Source: Burhinus oedicnemus (lineage: Eukaryota > Chordata > Aves > Charadriiformes > Burhinidae). Taken from it: a DNA stretch of 64,000 nt. How positions within the stretch are numbered: the stretch's first letter is position 1; every line of letters begins with the position of its first letter. The DNA is taken from positions 207,075 to 271,074 of the forward strand of contig VFFE01009164.1 in the NCBI GenBank assembly GCA_008921705.1, in the 5' to 3' direction. Positions 25,040 through 40,000 of this stretch are shown here, in pieces. The notes under the pieces were generated by a model. The model was not told the origin of the DNA. It made no database searches and was given only the letters and a program-made list of their open reading frames with translations. The translations under genes and the position numbers were made by a program.

Positions 25040-28000
25040 ATTTTAAATATCAGTAGTCAGGAAACAAACGTTACTTTTTTTCTCAGCTGAAGGTTTTTCT
25101 TAAGCAGCTGTCATCAAGTTTTTATTAGCCTTGTAAAATTAAATGGTTTATATTCACAGTTTTTAAATGCATCTACAGTAGTTTAAGATTTATAGGTTTA
25201 AAGTAACCTAATTTTCTGTCTTTATAGCTATGTGTATGCATAAAATTATACCTTATACTTGCATATATGTGATGGATAAAATCACAGGTAGATCTCTATC
25301 TATAAAATCAGTACTTTATAAAAAAACATTTAAAAGTTAAGTTATAAAGAGTTTTTGGATGTCAAATACAAGATAATTTTACTACCTTATTGTTTGCTGT
25401 AGGTGTGCAGAATTATTAATTATGTATCAGGCTGATATTAACCATGCTGCTGAAAGAGGACAGACACCTTTGTACCTGGCCTGTAAAAATGGAAATAACG
25501 ATTGTATTAAGCTATTGTTGGAAGGTGGAGCAGATCGAACAGCAAAAACCAGTGTAAGTTAAAACAGTTTGTAAAGTTAAAATACTTTATGTAGTACTGA
25601 ATATAGCATCAGCTAATAGCTGGGAAATATTTACATTAAAATATTTATTTAAAGTTTTCTTTAAAGCTGGAATAAACCATGTAATTTGAAATTCGTATTT
25701 TGTTCTTTTCATCATACTTTCTGCAGGGTTTTTTTTAAGCTGTGTATTGTCTCTAAAATCTCCTAAATTATGTGATTTCCATATTATTTTACATATTTTA
25801 GATTCCGCCTGCAGTTTGCTGCAAACTCGTCTTCAGCACTGGCTTTGCAAAACAGAACTCTTCTGTTTTGACTTATTTTTAAGGCGGAGAAGTGGAGATA
25901 GGGATTTTGCTTTATTGCTGTCCTGGAGGGGACCCCCACTCCCAAATTTGCCAGCCAGTATTGTAAAGTCTCATATATCACAAATGGGAGAATATGGAGG
26001 GGAAAAAAAAAAAGTATATGCAGGAGAAAGGGAAGAGGACTGTCTCAAAATTAACATCTAGGTATTGTCCTTTTCAGATGCTTTCCTGAAGTTTTTTTTC
26101 TTAAAATTTTGACATAAACAGTACAATAAATGCAGCACGTAGGCTGTCCAGAAACACAGCACAAAGAATATTAGCTTCATAGTACATTCTGCTATTACAC
26201 TGATTTTTTTTTTTTATTCATTTATTTTGGATTTGGAAAGTAAATATATTTGAATTGAAATGAGAGATATTTATGATGTCAAAACCATGAAAATATCTGA
26301 CTAATAAATTGATTAATGCAACATGAAATGAATTTTTGATCATTAGAATCATGTTAGTTTGATACATGATAAGGAAACAGTCCATTAACAGCATGTAAGT
26401 CCTATATCACTTAGACTCTTCTAAAAGTTTTGAAGTTTCTGTCTGTTGGACTGTCCTTGGAGAAAGCTGTAAAATTTTCTTTCTGCTACATTTTCTTCCC
26501 TCTCTTTCTTCCACCCCAAACACATACAAGCAATTCTGTTTACCCAAGGGATAATTATGTCACTTTTGCTTATCTTTTTAATTTCCAAAAAGAGCCATCT
26601 GTTCAGATTCCTTGCTGATATAAGTTCTGCAAACATTTTACTATGTATTTGGTGGGAGTGCGCTTTTTGCTCTTGTTTTTTCAGGATGGCTGGTCACCAA
26701 TTCACGCAGCAGTGGATTCTGGTAATGTTGACAGTCTCAAGCTTCTTATGTACTATGGACAGCCAAACAATGGGAACTCTTTGACTGATGCAGAGCCTAA
26801 TTTAGACTACTTTGATTTGGAGAAGAGAGAAGACAACTACAGCAGTAGAGTAAAGCCTCTTATTTCTGCAGATCTCATCAACCATGCTGACAAAGAGGGT
26901 TGGACTGCTGCCCACATAGCAGCATCAAAAGGCTTTAAGGTCAGTCTATGTGAACAAGTTACAGTAACCTGATAGAATTTAGGCAAGATAAATCCTTCTT
27001 TTTTATCTTTGAAAAACTAAAACTTAGATGTTAAATCTAAGTTTGCTATCTAGTTTAATGCCACACTTGATTTAACAGAGACAGAAAGATAATTCTGGTG
27101 GGTAATTTACCCCAGAAGCTGGGTGTCAAATGGGGTGAATTGTCATATTTAAATGCCTATTTCTTTTGGGACAACAATAAAAAGAGAAAACATGATTACT
27201 TGAGGTTCAGATTTTCAAAGTTAAGGTGAGGTGAATCCCACCCTAAATGCCAGTTCATTGGCCGTCATGTACTTAATATAGATATTAGATGGATATAGTT
27301 AGGGATGATTTAACTATGAACAATTTTTCCTGGGGGGAGGGGAGGACAAGAAATTGGAGAATCAAGATTTGTGCAGTAATACATTGTTTAATGTTTTATT
27401 TTGGGCATCCCTTTTAGTAGGCAATGAATAAGTTTTTTTGGGGTTAGGATAACTGATGACATGGAGAATGACCTTACAGGTCTTACTGATGACAAACAGG
27501 AAGATTTCTGGAAATTGAATATTACTTGAAGGATTTGACATCAGAAGCTTTACACTTCTAACACTGACTGTTTAAAGGAATTTTTTAATTTTTTTTTATG
27601 ACAGCTGTCAGTCAGATCTTACTGTGATACTTTTACCCAGGGAGAAAATAGAGGATACTAAACACAGGAGAGAGTAAGTTTTAGGAAAGCATAGTCCAAG
27701 GCTTTCAAAATCAGCTTGTAATTACATGCCTAATTCAATATCTACCATTATGTTTGCTTTTTTCCTGATAAATTTACTATCATAAATTCAAAATAGGCAC
27801 AGATTTAAGATTCAGTTTATTAAGTTATGTCCTTTTAGGGACCAGCCACTGCTTACTCAGCATTTCGTACTACAAACAGAGTCAATGTCCATTACTAGTG
27901 TCTTTTAGGCAAGTACAGACTCTTACTTCAGTTTCCACTCATCTCAGTTCAGATGGAGTTTAAGATATTTGTTATAGTCTGCAAATACCTAAACAGTGTG

Positions 28001-31000
28001 CAATATGTTACTTCTTTCTGCAATAATATCATCCTCAGGAACTTTGAGGCTAGGTTATTTACTGTCTAAAAGAGGCTTTGGCTAGGTGTTCTCTCTGAAG
28101 CCGCTGACGCTGGAAGTCTTCGCATGTACCTTTCATGAATAACTCATGGGTTTGAGTTTCTGAGCACATTCCAAGTCAACTCCATTGAGGGTATTCTCTT
28201 AGGTGATGAAGGCAATATATAGTTGACAGTCAGATTCCTGGTTTTGATGTTACTGAGACTTTATATAATTGCATTTGATTAAATGCATTTATTGACTCGA
28301 GAGGTGTGCGGGATATTAAGAAGCTAAAGAAAGCTCAATAGCCATCTTCAAGTACTGTTAACACTTCGACTTCCTACTCTAATTCTTTATCTGCGCTGCA
28401 TGTCATTCATGACACTACATGATAGTTCCATATAAACAGTGCTGGCACTTGCACCCTTTTCTTTTGAGATGATAGGTGCCATTCTTTACAGATGATCTTA
28501 GCTGCTATTTCACAGGCAACAGGGCCAACAAAACTTTTCATTTTACTAAAGAAATAAGCCTCATTTCTTTGTTCTCTCCCACTTCTTTTTTCTCTCTTCC
28601 CACTTTCAGCCTCACAGTTCAGTCCTCTGCCTTCTGCTGTCTTTGCCATTCATGTCACCCATTTGAGAGACACACTTAACTTACTAACCTGACAAGAAAA
28701 TATGCTTTTTTTTCTGGCTAATTTTATTCTGGCAAAGTTAGTGAGCTAATTGGTTTTTTAAAAAAGTTCTTACAAGTGCTGGGACCACAATCTGGTAAAA
28801 TTTCATCTCACAGGGAAATATAGCTTGAATGACTGCTATGTTGATGAAAACTGTCAGAGTATCAGATATACTGAGAAAAGTCTTTCTGTTAGAACAGCTA
28901 CAAAATAAGTAACAGCAGCCAAACCTGCAACAAACCACTGTTCTGAATCGAAATATTTAATAGCTGCTTCTCTGTGTTTTCAAGGTTTGGTTTCTCTGCT
29001 TTGATTAACCCCAGAGGTTATCAATACTGTATTAATTAGTATCATTTCTGATGGTGTCTTTTTTTAATATGGATGTCTGTCCTTGAAAGGCATGTCTGAG
29101 GATGGCAACACTTTCATGAAGGCTACCTGTATTGTTGCTGAATGGATGATCATTAGAAATCAGGACTTAATCTGTCTTCTGGTTGCTGATCAATTAACAT
29201 TTGAATGTAGTTTTGTGAGGGCTTTTTTTTTTCCTCTGTTGCTAGTTTTGGAGGATCTATACAATTGATACTTTATCATGTTACAGTATGATTTTACCAA
29301 TACAAATTTATCTGCTGATAGCTTGTTTCTAATGAACTGTAATGAATTTTTGCTTTTGTTGAGCATATGAGGTTTTTTTAAGCATTTGAATTTTAAGAGG
29401 GCATCATGTTGTTGGCATCCTCAAAATGTTTGTGCTCTGACTTTAATAGAAATGCATTTTTATTTCACTGCATTGTTACTATGCTTGCAGAAATTCAGGT
29501 TTGCCTGCCAAAGAAAAGGCTTGCAAGGTGATTTTAAAATGATTGTTTTTCTTTTGCCGTGTACCACTTGGATGTCAGGCATGATGAAAACTCCTACTTG
29601 GTGAATTGCAAAGTGAAAACTTGTTTTTATGAATCAGAATAGATTCATTAATTAGTGGGTATTAAGTTTTAGAATTGCATTTTTAGTGTTGCTTGAACAT
29701 TGAGGCCAAGATGTTCAAAACAGGATGCATAGTTGGGCTTGTATTTCCTTATGTGAATACATAAGCTAGTGGCCAGATGTTAAGAATTTCTGAATTCAGC
29801 TGATCAGCATTTGATGCTTGGAGACTGTAGAAGCCTGGCTGCGTATATTCTGCTTTTTCAAAAACTTGATTTCAGACTTTCAAGTCTTCTATAAAATATT
29901 TTTACTCCTGGTTTTCAGCTCTGCAAGGACATCATTTGGATGCTCGTATATAGAAACTTCATAGCTGACTATCTTTGGAAATGCATGTATAAGAATTTAA
30001 ATTAGGAGTCTAACTGCATATTGGTAGAACTCTTTAATACAGCAAATGGACGAGTAAATAATACAGTTCTTACCTTTGCAGAACTGTCTAGAAATCCTTT
30101 GTAGCCATGGTGGACTAGAGGCTGAGAGAAAAGATAAGTGTAATCGAACGTTGCATGATGTTGCTACTGATGATTGCAAACATCTCCTAGAAAACTTAAG
30201 TAAGTAAATGCTATCAGGACTATATAAAACTGTTTTTAGTAAAGAGCTTGTGGGACAAAAATGAGAATTAAAAGGGCAGTTGTCACTTTTGGCACCACAA
30301 AATTAAGTTTTCTTAACCTAGCAAGTTTCTGTTCTCCAAATTTTGCAAAAGCATATGATAAAGGACATTATTAAATTACTTATGCCTTTGTTTTTAAACC
30401 ATTTGAAAAGACGGTATGTATTTTACATGTGCATATTCTCTTAAAAATTCTGAATTTAATATTAGTAATTACTTTTTCCAAAGCTATTATCATCTTATCT
30501 TTTCTTCAAATCCTTGCAGAAAAATCACTTAGTGGTGGACAGCTGTCAAATTTCCTCAGGCTGAGACAGTCACCTAGTCATATCTGAATCTCTTTTTAGA
30601 ACATAGTTTTATTTGTCACTTGTTTATGGTTGAGGGGATTATTTGTTTTATTCTTAAAAAAGTCTTAGAAACAACATCAAACAACTTCTTTTTTTCCAAC
30701 ATCAATAACTTCTGTCAAAAGACTGTTCTTCTATTGGAACATGGCATCATCTTCCTTCTGTGTAAGTTTTCTCAAAATTCAGTAGAGCAGGCTGACCTGT
30801 GTATTTCTTGAGTTACAACTTAGTCCATTCACTCACAAGTTCTGGGTTTTCTATTTCTCTGTATAGTCAGAAGTATTGTCTTTGTAGATTTGTATGCTTT
30901 GTATTTATTCAATTTTTTTGTATTTGTGTTGTGGAATCTAGGGCTGTGAGTAGTCGAGTTCACTGATTATCAACAAATTAGGGAAGCTTTCTGTGTGCTG

Positions 31001-34000
31001 CTTCTGTTTTTCCTCTTCAGCTATTATAATATCTAGGTTCTTACCATTTTACTGTAGGTGCAGAGGGGAACACAATTCACTTTCTATTAGAAACTCCTCT
31101 GTGGTCTACTTTATCAGACTGAAGCCAGTTTCTGATGGCTGAACCTGTAGCCTGTTAAACAGATGCTTGCATTATTTTCATCAGTCCTGGTACCCTGTTT
31201 CTCTGGCCAGGCTTATCATGAATCCAACTGCTTTTATCAGGTTAGAACATTTGGACTCCATTTCTCTTCTATTTCATTTACTAAGCCTGTAGTTAACATC
31301 AGTACAATCATAATTAGCTTTTTTCCCCCCACAATATCTGACCTGTGGAAACTTGGAAACGCCACTCTCATCTGGGTATACACCTCAACAAGCCAAGATT
31401 GCATTTTGGGTAAGCTGTGTATGTGCCATCCTCTGCCTTCCGCACAATCCAGTAAGGTTTCCACTGTAAAGAATTAGATACATGTAGGACAGGAGGATGT
31501 GATCTGACAGATCTGAAAGACTGAGGGCCAGGATTGCCAGCTATGCTGTAGAGGTCACATGCACTGAAATTTAGGCATACTCTAGCTCTGTCCTAGGGGC
31601 CTGTTTCCTTGTAGAGAACCCTCTGTATTTCTTATAGTCATTGCTCATTTCCCTGAGGTCCAGCCATCAGAAGGGCAAGCCTCTGATACATTTCTCACAA
31701 TCCCACATCTGAAGGATGCCTTTGAGTAATCTTTTCCCTATGGTAGGCTAGTGGGTTTAAATCAGAACTTCTCTGACATCAAAAAAGCTTCATTGGTTTG
31801 TCTCAGCTGAAGATTTGGCTTCTGAACTCAAAAGCAAAACTAAGATCGCGTTGCCAAATTTCATAATAAGCTGCTGTCTTTTTGTGTGGTGCACTTATTT
31901 TTAATTTTAGGGATAGCTTCTGAAAGGTATTGTTTTGGCATTAAAGTTAGAAGATAGACGACTAAAAGTGAAAACGAAACTAAATGATCCATAAAGACTG
32001 CTGCTGCTTCTGTTGAGTTGTATTCCATTTGTCAAAGAGCAAGACTGATGATAACTTCATTAAATTAATTTTGTTTCTAGAATGTGCATGCAAATTTCCT
32101 ACTTTTTTAATATTTTGACAATTTATTCTATAGCAAATCAAATATATGCTTCCAAGTGAATTTTCTGTCTTAGCTCTTAGCTTTTTATTTAAAGATGTTT
32201 GGCTCAGCTGTGTTTTCCACTTGTGCACTAGTGCCAGAAAATTCCTTTCTGCATTGATAATAAAAATGTACACAACCACAATAAACTGAAACATTAAGAC
32301 ACTACTTACCATCAGTCTTAATTTATAAGAAATTAGTCTGTGAAGAGGAAATAAAAGATTAATTAAGTTTTGTCTTGCTTCCTGTTATTTAAGCATAATA
32401 ATACTGATTTTTTTTTGTAACATAAAAAAAGATAGATACCTTGATATTTGTTTTTCGTCACTGCTCTGATTTTGTGGTGGTGATCTGTGCTGCTCTGTAA
32501 CATTTGCTTTTCTGTAGCAGGAGATATTTTGTAGCTTTCCTTTGCAATATTAGATGTTATTGGTGTTTAATAATAGGATTTTTTAAATTGAGTTTTACAG
32601 TTTTTCTCATTCTTGGTTTTCTGTTTTTCAACAGATGCTCTTAATGTACCTGTAAGGATTTCAGTCAGTGGCATTGAACCAGCCCATTGTGGTACAGAGG
32701 AATTTGAGACAGAAAATACAATATGTGCTTTAAATATCCGCAAACAGACATCATGGGATGATTTTTCAAAAGCAGTGAGTCAGGCAGTGACAAACCATTT
32801 CCAAGTAATCGCTTCTGATGGATGGAGGAGCCAAGAAGACCTGTCATTTAATAGTGCTGCAGAATCCAACATTGGCCTCGGTGCAAGCAGTATATTATCT
32901 GTCAAACTAGGTATCAATATTGGTGTAATAAGAAAAGCAAAAATTGGGGGTTTCTTGAATATGTGAAATCTTGTAAGCAAGCTGAAAATATCTGTAGATT
33001 TCTTGATTTTTTTAAAGCTTAGACTAAGAAAGACCAATAGAATCATAGAATCATTTAGGTTGGAAAGACCTTTAAGCTCATCTAGTCCAATACTAGCTAT
33101 GAAACTTTGGACAGTGCTGGCATGAAAGCATTCTTTACTTTTAGCTATGTGTATGGTACAATTCATTAAGCACTTTGATATCATCTTGGGGACTATGAGG
33201 TCCCATGTTAATTAGTCCTTTACTCAATTTAGTACTCCAGAAGAGGGATCTGTGTTACAGGTGAAACAAAACAAGTCAAAGCAAACCCCACCCTATGTCT
33301 TTACAATACATCCAGAATGTACAGTAAATCCAGACTGTAAATCATGAGCATAGGTAGAACAGAACTACTCTTATTTTACGTAACTTTACTTATCAATGTA
33401 AAACAGAAAAATCTTTAAAATTATGAGAAATTGGCAAAAATGTGGTAGCAGTAGTAACAGTTGCATAGGATACTGAAACTTCATGGGTTTCATCTTAAAT
33501 CCCCTTCTCCCTCCACCTGCCCACCACCCCAAAAAACCCCTATTCACATTAGACCGTGCAAATTATCTTATTTTACTTTATTTTACATATAAAGATGTGA
33601 AGGCCAGCTATTAAACTTGTGTCTTAATTGGCAGAAGACATTAGTATCCTCAGTCATGTATCAAATAATAGTATGATTTAGTACATGGGACTGTTTTGTT
33701 TGTCAAATTTGTCAGTGTATGCACACGATCTTTGTAAGCAACTGAGTATGCTTGGGCATAAGACACTTTACGTAGATACAGTGAATATCTTTTGTTTTTT
33801 CTTTTTAACAGGAAACATTTCATGGTCAACAGGACAGATCTTTTCCCAGCCACCATGGGACTTTTTGAAGAAGAACAGAGCTGAGCATATCACAGTGTTT
33901 TTGTTTGGTAATTTTCAGTTCATAAGTTTCAGTTTTGAATATTAACACACTCCATATGGGATATATAATTTGTGAATCACTTCCTGCTGGTTTTGTTCTT

Positions 34001-37000
34001 CAGTGTTGCTTGACCTTCAGAAATATCATATCCAATTAATTGCTTAACTAGATTTGAAAGGATCTACAACATTTAGAAAATATGCTATCACATAAAAGCC
34101 ATACTACCTTTTTCAGTTATACAGTAGTATCCATTTTACTTATGTCATCGTTACTCGTGCATTTATGTTGCTAGATAAATGCCTATCATTTCTGCACCAT
34201 TCTAATTTGCATAGCCTGCAATTTTAGGAGATTGCTGTAGAATACAGCATGAAAAGCATATCTATCCATCATACTTGCTTATAAACATGAGAGAAAGTTA
34301 TTTGTGTGTCTCTTTTTAAAGGACCTCAAGAAGGCTGCCTAAATAGTGTGACTTATGCATCTATGATCCATCTTCAGACACTTCAGAATTACCTCCGCCT
34401 GGTAAGTACTAAGCTAGCTTCTCTCTGCATGCTATTTATATGTGAAAATACTTCTGTAATAGTGTTGACTAAAAAAAATCAATCTTCTACTCTGTGAAAG
34501 AATGTCAAGACTTGTAAAAAATTAAATGGGATGAAAGCTGTTACTTTAAAATAAAGTTCCCCCTAAATCTTACCCCAGTAAGTTTAGTCACATAAGGGCA
34601 TTTTCTTCTTTAAATAGCTGCCATCTGATTAACTGAACTGCTTAAGAAAACGTATTAAAACCTCTGTGATATCTTATTTCTTTCCAAAGTTATTTCATGC
34701 CACTTTTTGAGGGGAAAGTAAATTAGAATAACATTCATGTAAGTAATTACTTGAGACTTGAATTTTATTATTAGCTTATATATATAGCTCCTGTAACTCT
34801 TACAATTTATTTAATACATCAAAATGTAAGGATAATTGGATAACATGAGTTAACTTTCATAGATCATTTGTTTTAACATTGCTTATCAAATCAGAGTGAG
34901 TTTAAAATCTGCATAATTTCTGCTGTGTCCTTGGATAGTGTTTTATGTTGTTAGAAGAATAGTTATGTGCCATAAGTTTCTGCTGTATTCAACAGTATTG
35001 CAGAATTATGTGAATTACTGAATTTTTAGAGATAAAGTAATTTTACAGTTAAGACAGAAGAAATAATTTTTATTCTACCGTATTGATGACATGATTTCAT
35101 TTCAACTGGAAATAAAGTCCTTAATCTAAGTTCTTAAATTAGCGGTGACTTACGCTGCTCTTCGATGATTTTAATATTATTCTGGTTTATCTGTTTTAAT
35201 GCAAAATCAAAAAAATATTTGTGACTCCTAAACTCATCCTTCCTATGTGAATTTTTCAAGTTTTAGTGATTGTTATAATGGCAAAATACCTTTTGATGTA
35301 GTTTTACAAATTAGGATATAAATTTATCAATGTATTTCCAAGATGTCGTATGCAAATATTACCTATTGTGAAACTAATACAGTAAGGATTATCAGCTCCA
35401 GTAGTGCAAAACAAAGAATTTTGTCTGTTAGGTGCTGATTGTCATCTCATCTAGGTAAAAAAAAATAAATAAATCCAAGTCTATGAACTTTCAAGAGTAA
35501 TTCATTGTCTGTCTGTAGGTTGAACAATACCGTAATGTCATTTTCCATGGTCCAGAAGGAAGTTTGCAAGACTATATAGCATATCAGATAGCGGCCTGCA
35601 TGAAGGTATTGACACAAACATATGAATTAAATTAGTTCATAAATTAGAGTTTGCACTATTTCACCAAATCTATAAATTTTCAACACAGCAAAAACAAGTG
35701 GCTGCAGGATCCACATGTGAAATCGTTAAAGTTGAAGTGGATGCTGGTTTCTCCAAGGAGCAGCTTGCAGAACTGTTCATCAATAGTGGTAAGGTTATTT
35801 CAGCAGGAGTGATTTTGGTAATTTGTACAAAGTAAAGAAATACACTAAAACATTTTGCATAGTGGGTGGCCTTTTTTAACAGAACCCGTAGTTTTCCGGG
35901 TGCTTGGGGAATAATGATAAGAATCTAAACTGAGGTAGAACTAAGTGTTACAGTCCAATAGGGAGCTCTGTCAAAAGTTCATGCCATTTAAGTAAAATTA
36001 ATAGTTCTTAATATTTTTTTCTGTCTCATTCCTTTTTCCCTTTGTTTGTGAGCCTTTAAAAGTTGATTGCTATGGTTCAGATCCACTGAACCAGAAATGA
36101 AGGTCTATTGTTGCCTTATTGTAGCTGTTCTAATGTTGTTTTTTTTTAAAAAAAGATCTGAGAATGGAAGCTATAATTATAACCTTTCTGGGAATAAAAG
36201 GAGCAGTGAATGAGTTCTTAAAAAGTCAAACTGCTTGCTTTTGATATATGCTTGTTTACTAGATATTTATGTGTGGATCTGAGCCAAATTTTGTCACATG
36301 GGCAGGCAAATGTTAGTGTGTGTATTCTGACCCATTACTACCGGGCAAAGTTGAATTTCTGTTAAAATGAACAGCTTTATCTTAATGGATGTCAGTAGCT
36401 ACATGTAGATTAAAGTCCTGTTACTTGGGTGCTCCACAGTGAAGCATTCTCAGAATGGTCAGTAGGCTATACCTGTGTAAATTCACGATGAATAATTGGT
36501 AAGAGTGAAAAAAGGACAAAGTAGCCAAAGATGAATGACAGTGAGAATGGGCAAATTAAGTATGGAAGCAGAAGAATGGGGTCACATGGGTCAGTCAGAA
36601 GCAGGAAGGAGAACTTAAAAACAAAAGGAATAGTGCTAAAAGTGAAGGAAAAAGCAATGTTTTCTGTGGAGAGCTTTTTCATGGGCAGGTTGTGCTGTGT
36701 TTTGCCCATAATCATGCATTTGAACTCTGATTTCTTTTATTTGGCCATAGTGTTAACCATGCAGTAATAATATAGCATATAATATTAATATAAAATATAT
36801 AAAATAATATAGCAATAATATTATATATAATATTACACATACAGTAATAATGTAAGAGCCTGAAAGGTGATATGATTCGTCCTTTTCTTTGGTACTGTTC
36901 AAATTAATTTTGGCTCAAATACAGTTTTGCTATTTGCAAGCAGTTCTTAGATATGCAGATGCTTTCACCCCTTTGCAGCTTTCTTCTATTTTGTTTCCAT

Positions 37001-40000
37001 GTCTGTTTTATGAGTTTTTAGCTTTGGGGGTTTTTTGTTGACAAAAACTAGCAATATAGTTTGAATCTAACCTTGGTACCAAGACCTCATTTCCATCCAA
37101 AAATGTTGGGCTTTTCTCTTTTATTATTATGGCCTCTTCTACAGCTCTAGGATCTTAACTTTACCTCTCATTCAATGTCATTATAAATAAACGCAATAAA
37201 TGTCATTACTACGTGGAATAACCTTGTGTTTTGGGAGCTGTGGTTTTCACATTTTACTTTCTTTATTGAAAGAGGCTGGGCTTTAGGCATTTGAAATTGT
37301 ACCAGTTTCAATTGTACCAATGCAATGCCTCTGGATGCATTCTCATGTGCTACCGTGATGAAACTTTGAGGCAGCTAGAGCTTTGAGAGGATCAACCCCA
37401 ACCTTTTTCCTTCTCACTATGGGCAAACCAGAAACACCAAGAGGAATCTGAATCTCATAAGCATATGTTTTATTCAAAGAAACTAGAATTACTAACTTTT
37501 TAATAGAAAAACTACAATTCAGTGAGTGATACTGAATGCTGCCTTCTATCTGCTGGGGGTTTGCAGTGCAGGCTTATCCTTCAATTATGCTTTCATCCTG
37601 TAGCTTTCATTGGCTTTCTTGGTTGCAACAAACTCTGCACAATCCCCTTGGACATCATCTGTGCTCATGAAGAAAAGCAGAGGCATCCCATGGGCTCGTA
37701 CAATGGTGTGCACTGCTCCATTCTGTTAGCATACTTCCTGGTGTAACTTCAGTCTATGTCAGTTTTTTATGCAGGAAATCATGATCACAGTTTGGAGAAT
37801 AGCTTGTGTCAGCAATTATTCCCACATACCATTTTGAGTGCCATCACATTGCTGGCAGAGAAGAGAGCATTCAGTCAGAATTCAGCTAGGGTTTGGTGTT
37901 TGGCCTACAGGCTAGAAAATCATTCATAGTTTTGTTTATTTACTAGCCACTGTCTCTTAGGAAAGCTGCTTCTTTTGGATGTTTTACTCTGTGTCAGCAA
38001 CACACTCTTAATAGTCTGTGCTTGCATTTCAGCATTGTGTTGCTGGTTGAGTCTCTCATTTTTCTTCCTGCTTCTTTCTCCATTGTTCTGCCACATCTCC
38101 TCTCCTAGGAGAGCACTCCCCTCCTGTCTCAAAATGGTTTCATCAGACACAGAGGAGATACTTGTCCTCCCTGCTATCCAGCTATATCCTCTTAGTAAAA
38201 CAGGGCAGTAATATTCAGGAAACTGCAAATAAATAGCAGTCATCAGCTACAGCCAATTGCTCTAAGTTTTGCCCTATTACTCATCATTTCCCTTAATAAC
38301 CATCTTTAGTACCACCTTCAAAAAGTTCTGAAACAATGCAAGGCACAGTATACTGAAGACAAGTGTTTTGTTTATTATTTGTATTACAGAAGCATTGATC
38401 TGGGATTTAGCCTTACAGCAACACTTGCAAAGGCTGTATCTTTTTTAATCAATAAGATGTTAAAATCAGGAAGAAGAAAGGAAAATATCTGAAATATGAA
38501 AAAAGGAGATAGATATATATATATAATTTTAGTGCCTGTTAGGTTCAGGTGCTACTGTTTGTGCCTCAAACTAGCTCTGATTATTTGGGTGATTCTTAAA
38601 GATATCGAAGGAAGTTTTGAAGAGAGGATAGTAGCAAACAGGCAATCTCACAGAGTAATTAAGTTTCTTATAAACATGGAATATTCTGAATCCTTTTATC
38701 ATTACATGGTATTAAGAGTACATGTTAAAAGTTTAAGATGTATTACAGCAAAATGAAAGAAATATTTCCAGAGAGCTCTGATATCTTTTCTGTTGTATTT
38801 ATTTTCAGTGTGCTGAAATCTTTCCTATCTATGAAGATCCCATTATAGCCATTTCAGGAATTTATTTTAATAACAGCTTTCAATTTTTTTTCTTATTGTT
38901 CAGTATGATATTCTTTCCATTGTTTGATTTTATGCTTCCAGTTTTGAACATATTATACAGTCTGTCTGCTTCTGTGAACAAGTTAAAAGGCAAAAAACAA
39001 AAAAAAATCCTTTGTTGCATTAGTAGCAGTAAAAGCTGTATACATAAATAAAAGACAATTGTCGTAAGTAGAGATTAACGGGATTTTTATATTTCAGCTT
39101 GTCTGGTCCCAGTTAAACAGCCTCCTGTAGGCAAGACAACCATTGTGATCTTAGAAAATCTGGAGAGAGCTTCTTTATCTGAATTACTAGGAGATTTTCT
39201 GGCACCTCTTGAGAATCGCAGTTCGGAAAATCCTTGTACTATTCAAAGAGGTATTTAAAGAATTTGGGGTGGAGAAATGTTTTTACTACAGTACAGTTGT
39301 ATGACATGTATACATGACAAACAGGGAACTTAGAGGAGAAAATTGCAATTTGTTCTGTTTTTACATTTTACTGCAAATGGTTGTTCTTAAGCAAATATAG
39401 CATTCTTTAAGGCTAATTTAGGTGAGGGGTTTTTTCTTTCTTATTACGTCACTGCTTCTTGCTTTTATATGAAAACATGTCAAAGCTTTGAATATTTCAT
39501 TTTATTTTTTTTTTATGGTTCATTTTTAGCAAATGGAGTTTCTGGTGCCTTTTACTTTCATGAGAACTGCTTTTTACTGGGGACAATCGCAAAGTGTCAT
39601 CTTCATGGCTCTGACCTGCTGGTTCAGCAGCATTTCCGTTGGGTTCAACTTAGGTGGGATGGGGAACCAATGCGTGGCTTGCTTCAAAGGTTTTTAAGAA
39701 GAAAAGTTATAAACAAGGTAAGAACTTGAATCAGCTTCACAGTTTTGTTCATCACCAGCTCTGTGAAATACATATGATAGTCATGTCAAAAGCTGAGCAG
39801 ATAACTAAGTTGTTTCACGAAAAAGCATTCATTTCTGGGAAGATACAGGCTGTGTGTTTGTAAATGTTGTGCTTGGCCTCATATAGGAAGGTGTGTGGCC
39901 ATGGCTGATTAGCATAAACACACAGGTTGGCTGCAAATAATGATATTGTAGATACTTGCTTATCCACTGTATGAAAACATCCTTCAGTAATTTTTTTCAT

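Larger units (their letters stand above)
21508..25402 (+). other. CTTNBP2 intron (3.9 kb)
   Basis: It contains a possible CR1-like remnant near 22277-22330 (GATAGAATCGTGGGAAATAG; weak), the rearranged LTR fragment at 22687-23160 and a 33-nt poly(T) run at 25002-25034. No coding exon is recognised elsewhere. Confidence 0.8.

Noticed and set aside
32780..33184. Minus-strand frame of 134 codons over a CTTNBP2 exon
   Set aside because: It overlaps the conserved sense exon at 32635-32910 and a CR1 tail; antisense shadow.
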